From contig OX463815.1 of assembly GCA_949825045.1 (NCBI GenBank), positions 31,859,356 to 31,923,355 on the forward strand: a DNA stretch of 64,000 nt, in the 5' to 3' direction. The stretch comes from Argyresthia goedartella. Taxonomy: Eukaryota; Arthropoda; Insecta; Lepidoptera; Argyresthiidae. Shown piece after piece: positions 54,191 through 64,000 of this stretch. The notes under the pieces are model-generated. The model saw only the letters and a program-made list of their open reading frames with translations, was not told the DNA's origin and did no database searches. Made by a program: the position numbers and the translations under genes. The stretch's first letter is position 1. Every line of letters starts with the position of its first letter.

Positions 54191-54542
54191 AAACTGTTAT
54201 AAACTCCAAGTGGTTTGGATGGAGCGCAGGTGCAGGCACTAACTTTTATCATCTTATTATTCCGGTTTCGGCGATACGATATTTCTCGTCGCAAACTTCC
54301 ACAGGAGTCATGCATCATACAGCATATTCCTCGCGCCACGAATTAAGAGCGCTGGCTGACGTTGGCGGGAATTACTGCGCATATGTACAGGTATTGAAAA
54401 GTGACTACTGCGCGGTCAAGGCCATCGCTCATAATATGTGGCGCGACGTATACTACAGGCTTCATGTGGTGCTTCCGTTGTCTGCCAAAAAAATGCTGTT
54501 TTATTAATAGAGGGAAGTTGCTTTGCGACATTGATTTTAATT
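54191..54542. other. No supported gene
   Basis: The plus-strand frame through here (54085-54507) starts inside the SINE head, so it is not a gene. Confidence 0.5.
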
Positions 54543-54602
54543 ATTATTATTAATATTAGCCAAGGCCTTCCCCTGCTGGGCAAAGGCCTCTTTTCCCCTC
54601 TT
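54543..54602 (-). mobile_element. RTE-type LINE 3' end with ATT tail
   Basis: On the minus strand AGAGGCCTTTGCCCAGCAGG then GGAAGGCCTTGGCTAATA runs into AAT repeats. The GAGGCCTTTGCCCAGCAG phrase is, from memory, the usual C-terminal and 3' end of insect RTE elements. Confidence 0.55.
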
Positions 54603-54884
54603 CCACTGGTTTTAATAATAATTTTAAGTACCGATCGTAAGCATCAGGCTTTGTGATTTGCAAAGCCAGACCAAGCGCCCACGGATGATACAGATTTTGA
54701 ATGAATTTCCCTCCAGCGTGAAGCGACAGCTTGACGTTCCGATACGACATCGAGCCGATATTTCAGCCTCGATAAACAAGCTCCATTGAAGCCTGAAAAT
54801 GTTTGGACCTAGTTTGGTTTTATCTGTCTGGTGAAGCCTGTCTGTAATAATGTTTTTCTTTTGACGATTTATATTTGATCGAGC

Positions 54885-55073
54885 GTGCGAAGCGTATCGC
54901 GAAGCGATTTCTGTCCGGTTGTCCGGTTTTTCGGCTGTTCTCCTCTAAAGGTGCGAAGCGTATCGCGAAGCGATTTCTGTCCGGTTGTCCGGTTTTTCGG
55001 CTGTTCTCCTCTAAAGGTCGCATGAAGCGATTTCTGTCCGGTTGTCCGGTTTTTCGGCTGTTCTCCTCTAAAG
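54885..55073. repeat. 66-bp tandem repeat, 2.9 units, inside a dispersed repeat
   Basis: GTGCGAAGCGTATCGCGAAG starts at 54885 and 54951; a 57-bp unit with GTCGCATGAAGCG starts at 55017. All share CGATTTCTGTCCGGTTGTCC and GGTTTTTCGGCTGTTCTCCT. Units are virtually identical. The overlapping frames on both strands are products of the repeat. Confidence 0.92.
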
Positions 55074-55169
55074 GTCGCATTTCTTAACGGATTCACGTAA
55101 TATTTCGTAAGCAGGTTCGATAGTTATATGTTTTTTTTTGTCGATTCAGTTTTTGGAAACATTTCTGGG

Positions 55170-55720
55170 GTTGCAAAGTAATTGGTGCGGCTACTTTAAC
55201 GCTCCATGTACGTAACCAGGTGCATTCATAAGTTTGTACTTCGTATTGAAAGAAAATGCAGATTAGCAAAAAATTTGAAAATTTACTACCAATAAATTCG
55301 AAATGACTGCCAAAATGGATGGATGTCCACCAAATTTCACCAAACTTCTTTTTATGTTTTGTGTACTTCAGTTTATGTTTTAAGTATTTTTCGTTGTTCT
55401 TGCATGTTCAACCTAACACGAAGGATAAAGGGGGCTTCGCTTCGCTCACCCCCTTTACCCTTCACCTAAGCTACCGCAGTATTTTGTCCTGATATTTTCT
55501 GCAACTTTTGGTGGTCATTATATTTGTTGCCTTTGTTTTTATAATAATTCCACACGTTCATACGATGAGCTTCCCCCCACCAACCCAACCCTGTTTTGAG
55601 GTATCGCGACTTTGAGCCTCATGCCATGGTAAGAAGAGTATACGATGGTGGAAAAAAATAAACGCAAATGCCCCGAGTCACTCGCGAGGTCTACAGCTCA
55701 CAGAGCCACTAGCGACAGCT
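55170..55720 (+). mobile_element. Dispersed repeat family X, long copy
   Basis: It links the part seen at 23940 (GTGCGGCTACTTTAACGCTC, CATGTACGTAACCAGG) with the part at 40690 (TACTACCAATAAATTCGAAA) and ends with ACTCGCGAGGTCTACAGCTC. A small palindrome AAAGGGGGCTTCGCTTCGCT then CACCCCCTTT (55437) is inserted relative to 40690. This copy gives the best view of the family order. Confidence 0.6.
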
Positions 55721-56879
55721 GGGATTATCGACATCAGCAGGTCATGTTCTGCTATATGCGAAGTCATGAATATGACTCAAACGTCGGTCCAGTCTAATCA
55801 TTTTTCGTACAAAACGCTCATGATTATGAAAACGTGTTCAATGACGAAATGCTTGTGCAATATCCACGCCCGGACTCGCTTCTAGGGCTTTTTCCTTTGG
55901 ATCAAAGCGCCCACGCGACATTAGACACATTACGTAATGGCGATATATGTTTATCTATACCGTAACCATAGCATACATAAAAACAAGTGTTCTTATTCTA
56001 ACTTTGTAGTTTAGTGCCGTTTAACGACACTTGTAAACAAAGACGGCGGCGGCGGTAGCGGCATCATGAGACTTTCCATTTAATTTATAATGATCTAACC
56101 ATATACAGGGGGATTACCACAGTCTTTTTCCGATTCAAATTAGGTTCAAAACAAGAACATCACCATGGCAACCATTTCCATTCCAAATCGTCATAATGGG
56201 CTTTATTTACCTTACACCAAGACTGGCTTTAAGACGGTCAAGGTAATTCTGCGGATCAAATTAGGTTCCTAATCTGAATCGGCATAAGACGTTGTGGTAA
56301 CCCACCAGATCAGAAGAGTTATTCGCGAGTTCAATAAATATGTACAACCTTATATCCTGACCGATGCAACAATGGACGAGATTAACGCAAGACCGCAATG
56401 AAATGTAGGCCCTCACTCAACAGAGCGTGCAGCACTATACGCATACAGCTTATGGATAGTTCCTACGTTAGTGTCCCAGTATTGGGCGAAGGCCGTGTCT
56501 CATTTAAAAATACTATTTTCTCATTTGGAAAGCACTCCGGCTAGTTCGACGAACTCGCATGGTGTTCATAGTCCATTTATTCCGCTTTCCCGCCACCGCC
56601 ACCGATGGTAGAACACGCACTTGTGCCGACAAGGCGATACAGCGACGCGATTCACATCCCCACAGTTTTCCATTATGTTCTTTTGTGACTTTCCGCCTGT
56701 TATGGCAGTCCTTAGTCTATTACAACACAGTTTGACATTATCATGCAATCTGTCAGAAGAGACGTATACGAAAAGCTGCTGAAATTATAGTGTTGATTTA
56801 AAGAAACAAGCAGTACGCAACGGAATAGTATTGGCAGTTATAGTTAATGGAAGAAACGAAAATATTTAAGTAGGTTTGT
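55721..56879. other. No supported gene
   Basis: A short GGCGGCGGCGGTAGCGG patch lies at 56043. The minus frame at 56566-56748 has no recognised domain. Confidence 0.45.
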
Positions 56880-58405
56880 ATGTAAAACAAAAGCATACTG
56901 AAGGACGCCATACATATGTTTCATAGACTACACTAAAGCGTTTGACTCATTGGAATATTCTGCTATCTGGGAGACACTAACCAAACAAGGTATGCTGAAC
57001 AACATCAACACGATAAAAATACTCGTGCAGCTCAGTATACGTCATCGAAATAGAACTCGTGCCCAGAAAATGTTTTGTCTATGGATAATAAACCTTCTTT
57101 TGGGCTTCGCCGCAGTCGGGTAAAAATAAATGAACTACCTACGAATCTAAGAAACAGAGAAATAAATAAATAAGAATTGGATGTACCTATGGTCGAAAAA
57201 CTTTAACCCATTCAAATGGACGCAGAATATTAAAAGACCATAAAATGGCGCATGTTTCATTCGAAGTGTTTTGAACAAAATCAAAACTGCTTGAATTAAT
57301 TAAAATATAATTATTTTATTGATTTTTTACTTCTTCTCTGTCTTATTAACGTCCTTTAATACGACTTTAATTTTAATACAATTTGCTGTCTGAAAACTGT
57401 GAATGGAGAAGCCATAGAATGGAGGAGATGAATACAGACCCGACAGAAAATGCAACAAACAGGAGGATTGCAGACGCTTGGAAAATATATTGGGACTTAA
57501 AAGAGATTATGAAAAACAGCAACGTCGTCGATACAAACATTAAAAGCAAGTCATATGACATAGTAATCCTTCCCAGTATAACATAAGGCTTCCAAACATG
57601 GGCTCTCCGGAGAAAGTATACAGACAAGCTAGCAATACAACAATAGTACATAATGATACAAGTGTAGAAAGTTGATTATCGCACACGAGGTGGTATTATA
57701 CGCGCGAGCCGCTAAGCGAGCGCGTTAAGATAGCCAAGGGTGTAATAATCAATGCACACAAGTATCATACGACGAAATAAATAGACGCAGCTAAACTTCT
57801 AGATAATTGATCTTCTTCACTACTTGTCGCTGTCGACATTTTTGACAATAAATTGCTAATCAACAAAAACGCTACCAAAGATTTGTGAAAATTGGCGCGC
57901 TTTTTCCTTTTTTCACGCGCTGGCGCGCGCAGTTGTTGGTAAAGGCGCAGGCAACACCGCTAAACAGCCGATAAAAATAAGGCTTTGAATATGCAAATTA
58001 TTGGTAAAATGTAGCGAAAAATATTTAATTTGATGAAATAATGTTAGGAACATGATCACCAGTTTACGAGCAGGGGTGTTGAAAAAAATAATAGAGAGAA
58101 GCATGTTGGGCATAAAACTACGGTATAAGATGAAAAAAGAAAATATAAGAAAGAAAACGAGAATAATAGATATAAGTCAAGGAGTAAGGAACGTAAAATG
58201 GATTTGAGCCGGACATGTCTGAAGAATGGCGAAATGGACTCGGAAAATACTGGAATGGGTTTCCAGAGACGGCCAGATACTGAGAGGAAGACCAAAAAAC
58301 TACAGGAAGATGTTTTCAAGACAATGAGCGGAGCCGACTGGAGAACTCAAGCCAGATACATATACAAATGGAGAGAAATGGGGGAGGCCTACACTTAAGA
58401 AGGGA
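56880..58405 (+). pseudogene. Decayed RTE-type LINE ORF2, interrupted
   Basis: Three pieces in order: CFIDYTKAFDSLEYSAIWET (56920-56980, RT motif A with its Asp); RRIADAWKIYWDLKEIMKNS and SKSYDIVILPSIT, a stop, then GFQTWAL (57455-57610, the post-RT region); and ERSMLGIKLRYKMKKENIRK, GHV, KILEWVSRDG, RGRPKNYRKMF, ending EMGEAYT and a stop (58080-58398). These follow the usual C-terminal order of RTE-type proteins. The part with the catalytic YADD is missing between the first two, and at least three stops and one frameshift are present. A foreign segment of about 410 bp splits the last two pieces. The tail ends near AATAAAGAC at about 58535. Confidence 0.8.
57650..58065. mobile_element. Insertion of about 410 bp in the RTE pseudogene, with hairpin
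   Basis: Protein similarity stops after KLAIQQ and resumes at VLKKIIERSMLG. The insert starts with an imperfect hairpin, TTGATTATCGCAC and GTGTAATAATCAA around GCGCGAGCCGCTAAGCGAGC. The limits are approximate because no target duplication was fixed. Confidence 0.5.
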
Positions 58406-58535
58406 CTTACACAATAAGATAGATTACAATACATTTAATAACAATGCATAAAATTTTAAACTAAATAAAAATTCAATAAATTATGAATTGATAACATAAA
58501 CAACTATGTAACGATTGTGGTAGAATAAAGACTAT

Positions 58536-59319
58536 TTTTAATTTAATTCTTATTTTCGAAACTCGTACGAAACAGAAATTCTTTTAAGAACACATTTCGC
58601 TTTTATTCATATTCATACTTGCGTTTGCAAAAATAACCAGGAATATGACTGTGCTCAATTTCTTATACATTTGTGCGAGTCGATGAAAAAGTAGGCACAT
58701 AAAAACACAACATTATGGATCATTAATCTGTAATAAAAGATTAAGAGAGTCCCTTTTCCGCAATGCGTCTACAGTTCTGGCTCAAATTTTCAACTTTCAT
58801 TGTACTTACGTACTTTAGAAAAACACCACGCTGTTCTACTGTCGAGCATAAATGCTAAGAGTTAAGATCCAAAAGAGGGACAGTATTTTTCAACCAACAG
58901 TGTTCCACAAAACAAAACAACCATATTTCGACGTTAACAACTTTTACGTAGTTCAGTTTTGCCTTCGAGGTTCACATTATAATAATTGTTCTCCTCTAAT
59001 GCTATTATCATTAGCGTATGTTTCAAACTCTCGACGCAAATGAGAATATAACAGTCCCCCAATAACTACTTCACTACTATACAACACAAACATGTATACA
59101 ACGTGAATATATCAAAAGGTTGAAATAATGTTTGCGAGTCCAACATTTTATGATGTGTTCATTTTACGAGATAGCTATGCACGACATACACTTAAAAGGC
59201 ATAGTCTGACGTAAAGGCGCTTCTAACATACAGAAGCAACTCAAAGTATTATACTTTAGGAAGCACTCGTTAGTGTTTACTCGGAGGTCTGAGACGATCC
59301 TTTCACTACCCGAGTATTT
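58536..59319. other. No feature recognised
   Basis: AT-rich DNA with only short frames and no repeat match. Confidence 0.5.
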
Positions 59320-59496
59320 GTGAAGGCTCCGGCAACACTTGGTACAGGCACGAACATTTACTCAATGCAGTACTATCGTAGGCCCTATGTGGCATTCCTA
59401 GTAGTAGCGGCCGAGATTCGGAATCACAAGCGAGGGGGGTTGGGATTCAGGGAGGAAGAAAAAGGCCCGGCTCTTGGATATTTGCGATGTTTTAAT

Positions 59497-59576
59497 GTCG
59501 CTGTTTCTGGTTCACACGACACATGGTATCTTAGTGTGGGGCCAGAAGAGGTGTTTCTGATTTTATACATTTATAT
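59497..59576 (+). mobile_element. SINE-2 3' half
   Basis: AATGTCGCTGTTTCTGGTTC, GACACATGGTATCTTAGTGT and GGGGCCAGAAGAGGTG are SINE-2 3' phrases in plus orientation. It ends at the MITE. Confidence 0.65.
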
Positions 59577-59783
59577 ATGTCACCGGAAAATAATACGATC
59601 CGCAAGTTTATAAATTTCCTAATATTTTTTCCGCAAGTTTATAGATATACTAACCTAACCTAACTTAACCTAACATAACATAACCTAACCTAACCTAACC
59701 TAGCCTAATATAATCTAGAAGGAAGTTTATAAATTTCCTAGGAAAATTATAAACTTGCGGATCGTATTATTTTCCGGTGACAT
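59577..59783. mobile_element. MITE with 43-bp inverted ends and a telomere-like core
   Basis: TGTCACCGGAAAATAATACG then ATCCGCAAGTTTATAAATTTCCT, left end (59578-59620), is matched in reverse by 59740-59782 with one or two mismatches. Within, GGAAGTTTATAAATTTCCTA repeats part of the arm, and a (CCTAA)n tract occupies 59649-59706. There is no frame. Confidence 0.82.
59649..59706. repeat. Interstitial (CCTAA)n, insect telomere-type repeat
   Basis: TAACCTAACCTAACTTAACC and TAACCTAACCTAACCTAACC give about 11 units of CCTAA with a few changes (TTAGG on the other strand). TTAGG is the usual insect telomere unit. The tract lies inside a MITE, so it is not a chromosome end. Confidence 0.85.
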
Positions 59784-59962
59784 TACATTGCTTCGGGCCC
59801 CACACTAGGTTACCGTGTTACGTGGGCGCCAGTAACGGCGACGTTACACACATATAAACATCAAAGCCCCGGGATATTTTCATATTCCCCAGCCGCGATT
59901 CAAACCCGGGACCTCTCGCTTGGGAGGCAGAGACTCGAACCGCAGCGCCACAGAGGTCGTCT
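59784..59962 (-). mobile_element. SINE-2 copy, diverged
   Basis: ATTGCTTCGGGCCCCACACT, TAACGGCGACGTTACACACA, CCCAGCCGCGATTCAAACCC and CGCAGCGCCACAGAGGTCGT keep the SINE-2 order. It faces the plus-strand SINE-2 half, tail to tail, with the MITE between. Confidence 0.72.
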
Positions 59963-60421
59963 AGAAGTCTATGGTAAAGTCTATAAACTAATCCAGAATT
60001 GTGTAATTGGGCGCGAACGCGACAGTATACCGGGACACCTTCAGTGAACGCTTTGATTCCTTCCTCTTGCAGTCCTGTGCAGCATATAGTGGTTGTGAGT
60101 GAAAAGGGTTCTTGTTAGTGGGATTAAAATAGGTATCTATCTGTTAGAATTTCTAGTATTTTCGTCTTCGGTTAAATATACTATTTAGAGGCGAGGCTGA
60201 ATTTAATTAGTTATTTTTCCAACAGTTACACCTCACTTACCCCCAGTTTCCGCAAGAGTGGTCAAATGTAAAAAGCGGTTAATCGATCATTTATTCAAAA
60301 TAGCGGCATGTGATTGGCTGAAATGCGATTAAGTTTTCACAGCTAATTTTCCTTTCAGAAACCGGGCGTAAGTCTTACATGTATTTTGTACACACATAAT
60401 AACATAGTTATGTGTAAAAAA
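59963..60421. other. No supported gene
   Basis: No frame. The stretch 60230-60340 (TTACCCCCAGTTTCCGCAAG) may be an unlabelled repeat, since its style resembles other families, but no second copy is in this window. Confidence 0.4.
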
Positions 60422-60500
60422 TCGATGAAATGCGGGTCGGACTTACACGAAGGGTTTCGTACCACCATGCCAGGAAACCCACTAAAAATAATAAAACAAA
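60422..60500 (+). mobile_element. Unclassified GGGTTCCGT repeat, head fragment
   Basis: GATGAAATGCGGGTCGGACT then TACACGAAGGGTTTCGTACC is a family head. It is cut short; a tail of the family occurs at 61310-61648. Confidence 0.5.
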
Positions 60501-60734
60501 ACAAAAAGAGAGTAATACTATGACCGAACGTGGATTTGAACCCAGAACCCTGTAATTGCAAAACATTTATTACATCTTCTTCAGAATACTTTCTACTTAA
60601 TATCTGATAATCACAGCATCTCCGAAAACATCGTAAGAAACACGTTTTTAATGCCGTGTTTATTTTGTACCCACACGGTCTCCCACAGCTATGTATGCCA
60701 TTAGACTTCAAGACACGCTAGAAAACCTTCAATC

Positions 60735-60845
60735 TTCATAGCTGCGCGGCGATGGGCTAGCCCCCTGTCACGTAAAAAATGGAGTATTGAATAAATGGTT
60801 AAACGTGGACCCAACTGTGCCTCTGCTACGCCGAATGCTACCACG
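60735..60845 (+). mobile_element. SINE-3 3' fragment
   Basis: GCTGCGCGGCGATGGGCTAG, CCCCCTGTCACGT, GGAGTATTGAATAAATGGTT and CTGTGCCTCTGCTACGCCG follow the family order. Confidence 0.68.
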
Positions 60846-60879
60846 TATTATTATATTATGTAATAAGACTTAATTTTCA

Positions 60880-61230
60880 ACCGATTTAAAAAACGAGGAG
60901 GTTCTCAATTGGTCTGTTTTTTTTTTGTGTGTGTTTGTTACGCGATTATTCCGTCAATTATAAACCGATTTTAATAATTCTTATTTTGATCGGGAGGTCA
61001 TACTTCAAAGTCTACTAGTCTACTAGACTAGTCCTATACAAATTTTATCAAAATTGATTAAGCGCTATTTAAAAAAAAACAATAAATACAAAAAAAAATA
61101 CTCAGATGACAGTTTGGTTTGTGGTTCCGTGCAGCAAAAGTTTTGATGAGGACTTTTCATGAACACAAACTTCATTCTCATCCCGACCGGGGAGGAAGAA
61201 ATAGTGCTTGAACTTGGAGTCGATTTATTG
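60880..61230 (+). mobile_element. RTE-like LINE 3' end, copy 3
   Basis: It aligns with 21215-21510: GAGGAGGTTCTCAATTGGTC, GTTTGTTACGCGATTATTCC, GATGAGGACTTTTCATGAAC and CCCGACCGGGGAGGAAGAAA. Relative to copy 1 it has small insertions, including a local palindrome CTACTAGTCTACTAGACTAG at 61011. Confidence 0.55.
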
Positions 61231-61309
61231 AAAGTTTTTAACTTGGTGAATTATGGTTGTTAAAAACTTTATTTTTTTTGGTTTGGTTTTCCTCTAATTA
61301 TTATCGATG

Positions 61310-61648
61310 AGGCCAGTTTTCCCAACACGGCTGAGAAAAGGAGTGCGCGGCTCCAATTCGAAATTTAAATTTTGTTTTCTATCTGAGGGGGCAAAACAAA
61401 ACATTACCAAACAAAATGGCCATAGAATCTTATATCAAGCGTATTGTAACGACGTATGTTGTAAGGGGACCACTTTAAATTTTTGAAAATACGTGTGGCT
61501 CATTATTTGTTTTTATAGCGGCAGTTATAATACACGCTCTGTGAAAATTTCATCTCTCCACCTATTTCGGTCGATCCGGTAGAGCCCGGTGACGGACGGA
61601 CAGACGGACGGACAGCGATAGGCCTTTGGGTACGGAACCCTAAAAATG
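61310..61648 (+). mobile_element. Unclassified GGGTTCCGT repeat, tail half
   Basis: CGGTGACGGACGGACAGACG then GACGGACAG and the end TTTGGGTACGGAACCCTAAA are family tail features. The head is missing unless the fragment at 60422 belongs to the same copy. Confidence 0.6.
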
Positions 61649-63183
61649 ACCAACATTTGTGAGCGTTTCGACAGTTCACAAAGAGCAGCATTCTAGTATT
61701 TTAGCTACTAGTCAAACATCAGATTCAACGTACCGCGAGTCTACATTGCAACGCCAAACATTCGCAAATTCAATCACACTTTAAACCCATTCTTACATCC
61801 CGAATCGTTTCCCCGCGTCGTCGGCAAGGCTCACAATTTGACTTTGGCACACTGGCACACTTGGGGCCTGGTGTGGCCTACTTGGAAGGGAATACCGACA
61901 TATTTGGCCGCTCCCTGCCGAGTGCGAAACGCAATGCGGATCCCATTATATCCTAACGTCCTTGATTCCATTCTTGCATCGTTTATACGCGAGGAAAAAG
62001 TTTTATGTTCCAATTTTCAATAGTCGTGGTTTTGACTGTGTTTTTTTGTAAGATGGCCTCTATTTTTATACAAAATTTACACATGTATAAGTACCTATCT
62101 GAAAAATGAAATTCTTAGTTTTATTGGCTTTCCAACCGATATAAAACTAAACATAAAAACCCAAATCCTGGGGGTATATCTTTATGCTATGTTCTGTGAT
62201 GCGATCGGGGCAATCCGAACGAGCATATCGACCTTGTACGTCTAGACTATCAAAGATAGCCTTTAGGGTAGGTACCTAAGTAGTCTGTAGAAGATGCAGA
62301 GGATTTTCATTGTTGGAGTAGGATAATTGATTGATTTCCCGACGGTATGAGATGAATCTTGGGAACCTGATTGATGTAGTCTTTCTCTAGGCCTCGGACC
62401 GACGATGTTCGCCGTCCTGTACCTACTACAAATCTTAGTACTTGAGTAAATGAAAGACGAAATATGTAAGTATAATGAGTTTTTGGTGTTCTCAGTCGTA
62501 CATCGGATAGGATATCAGCCCATAACGACCATCATTGAACTCATTAGTTGAACCCTGGGGGGCTTGTTACATTTTACAAACAAAGCTTAATGTTTTCGCT
62601 ATACAATGGTTTTAATGTAATGGTAACTTGTCCTTTTTGTAACCTTTTTAATTAAGAAAATACATCAGTGATCGCCAAAATTTTTAGAGATAATTTTTCG
62701 ATGTACATTGTAGATTGTAGTTTAGTCTTTTGTTAACCGACGAAAAAAACACATTCCCGAAACTGACAGGGTTAACATTTCATTTTAGTCAACGCAAAAC
62801 ATCAACAAAGGCCGTGTATATTTGCATTTATTCCTCTCTGGAGCAATTTTCATGGCGAAAATATTTCACGTTCGGTAGGCGGCGGAACACTCGAGAAATT
62901 TGTGGGGTAAAAAAAACATATTTACGCAGCAAATACTTTTCCATCTTTGCGTGAAAATTCAATTTTGTGTGTTGTGTTAATGCTAATGCGAGATTGAATA
63001 ATGGTATACGTTTTTTTGTATATTGTCATTAACGGGGCCTCCTTAAGGAAGGGGGTAAAGGGTTTAGTAAAACAGTAGATTCTATAACAAGGGAGCAAAA
63101 TAATATTTTTACGGCGAGTGCGCTATTTTGAACTCAGAGAGAAACGAGTTATTCTATAGTAGAGCCCCGAGCGATCAGCAAAG
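61649..63183. other. No supported gene
   Basis: Short frames at 61831-62023 overlap on both strands. From 63050 to 63180, AAAACAGTAGATTCTATAAC and GAGTTATTCTATAGTAGAGC suggest a decayed foldback element related to 6920-7050. Confidence 0.45.
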
Positions 63184-63486
63184 GGTTCTTTAATAGAATC
63201 GTAAGTAAGCAAAGAATTCAAACTAGTTCGCCCGTGGAAAAAAAATAGTCCCTAAATAAATAATTAAATTATTTATTTGAATTCATATGAATACCTATTC
63301 ATATGAATTAAATTATTTATTTTATGAATTATTATTATTAACTTATTACTTTAACGTTAAAGCGTCTCTTACTAATTTTCTCATAAAAGAAGATGAAAAA
63401 ATGAGTGTAATATTCGGGAGTAATTTTTTTTCCTCGGGCGAACTAGTTTGATTTCTTTGCTTACTTACGATTCTATTAAAGAACCC
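63184..63486. mobile_element. Inverted-repeat element with 65-bp arms and palindromic core
   Basis: GGGTTCTTTAATAGAATCGT at 63184 opens an arm that runs through ACTAGTTCGCCCGTGG to 63248; 63421-63486 is its reverse complement with about three differences. Between the arms, AATTCATATGAATA and TATTCATATGAATT form a 14-bp inverted repeat with CC at the centre, next to an AAATAAATAATTAAATTATT palindrome. Confidence 0.85.
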
Positions 63487-63569
63487 AAATATACATATAA
63501 ATTTGTAATTGGTGTTGGTATATGTAGGTACATATACCAACACCAATTACAAATTTATATGTATATTTG
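63486..63569. repeat. Perfect 41-bp inverted repeat with 2-nt centre
   Basis: The left arm 63486-63526 begins CAAATATACATATAAATTTG and is exactly complementary to 63529-63569; only GG separates them. It abuts the right arm of the preceding element. A perfect 84-bp palindrome is expected to be unstable, which argues for recent origin or an assembly fold-back. Confidence 0.92.
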
Positions 63570-64000
63570 AGCTATAGCGCAATTTTGAAAATTTATAGTC
63601 ACCGTTTTATTTGGGACCGATATTGGTGTCCATTAATTTATATTTTCCGCACTTTTTGTGAGTAAAGAGGTATGTCAATATTTACTTCTATTTTAATAGT
63701 TTCTGGACTAAATTCACTAATTTTCAATCACCAACAATTTTTTCATAAACATTTGTAAATGTTGTTTACATTTATAAATATAGTTTTTCAAATGAACTGA
63801 ACGTAATTCGTGCTATTTATATATCGACGGTGGAAAGGCTAAGTGACTGAAGCGACCTAAACCATACTTTACAGGAGAGCCATTTAAAGTTTTTATTTTG
63901 GAAAAAACTTTTGTAACCATTTATCATAAAGCCGCACGAGGAAGTGTTCCATGAGAGCCCTACAAATATGTTTTTATGCATAGTCGGGCATATAGTTATG
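63570..64000. other. No feature recognised
   Basis: AT-rich sequence to the window edge with no frame or repeat match. Confidence 0.5.

Noticed and set aside
54820..55096. Repetitive frames encoding NRTTGQK or KTGQPDRNRF units
   Set aside because: They are a by-product of the 66-bp tandem repeat read in different frames on both strands.
59649..59706. Chromosome end (telomere)
   Set aside because: The CCTAA tract is short, imperfect and enclosed in a MITE with repeats on both sides.
63486..63569. microRNA precursor
   Set aside because: The arms are perfectly complementary over 41 bp and A/T-rich, as in a foldback element; a microRNA stem normally has mismatches and a larger loop. Small RNA data would be needed.

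Overview
The window looks like intergenic or intronic nuclear DNA of an insect, most likely a moth or butterfly. It is AT-rich, has no operon-like gene packing, and is dominated by several families of short interspersed elements with tRNA-like heads, 5'-truncated LINEs, small inverted-repeat elements and short satellite arrays. An interstitial (CCTAA)n tract matches the insect telomere unit TTAGG. I recall the repeat families as lepidopteran, but no database search was run, so the order is an inference. Family names SINE-1, SINE-2, SINE-3, X and others are mine, defined by similarity between copies inside this window.

The only coding candidates that look substantial are these. (1) A GC-rich, 5'-truncated LINE ORF1 protein at 4209-5411 (minus), with its own poly(A) tail and a 6-bp target duplication. 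(2) A two-exon Crypton-like tyrosine recombinase at 7057-8276 (minus), with an 83-bp intron whose removal restores the catalytic arginine box, but with a 1-nt frame break near the N-terminus. (3) Three CR1/Jockey-type LINE ORF2 copies on the minus strand: 15290-17687 (one in-frame stop), 29340-30110 (decayed) and 44069-45457 (intact reading frame, 8-bp target duplication). (4) A decayed RTE-type LINE at 56880-58405 (plus). (5) One probable host first coding exon at 27800-27894 (plus), which opens with a myristoylation-type N-terminus, has a strong start context and ends at a splice donor inside a CpG-rich island. If that is right, the DNA to its right may be a long first intron.

Layout: 1-4080 SINE/LINE fragments and an unclassified repeat; 4087-5411 ORF1 retrocopy; 6100-8350 a composite repeat, then the Crypton gene; 8350-14700 mostly unrecognised AT-rich DNA with two SINE-1 copies; 15117-17687 LINE; 17900-23620 dense repeats, including a 131-bp satellite framed by inverted repeats and a SINE inside a LINE tail; 26930-27900 CpG-rich probable gene start; 28510-30110 composite repeat and LINE remnant; 33150-35290 a 119-bp tandem repeat, an unclassified long repeat and a TA-flanked MITE; 38000-39740 SINE-1 and a 36-bp minisatellite; 42030-45457 nested MITEs, composite repeat and the best LINE; 47470-51720 palindromes and SINEs; 53277-55720 composite repeat, palindrome and tandem repeats; 56880-61650 RTE LINE, telomere-like MITE and SINEs; 63184-63569 nested palindromes ending in a perfect 41-bp inverted repeat.

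No bacterial or viral gene cassette, CRISPR array, rRNA or convincing free-standing tRNA gene was seen. The value of the window lies in its record of transposition: target duplications, a filled/empty site pair, nested insertions and hairpin elements.
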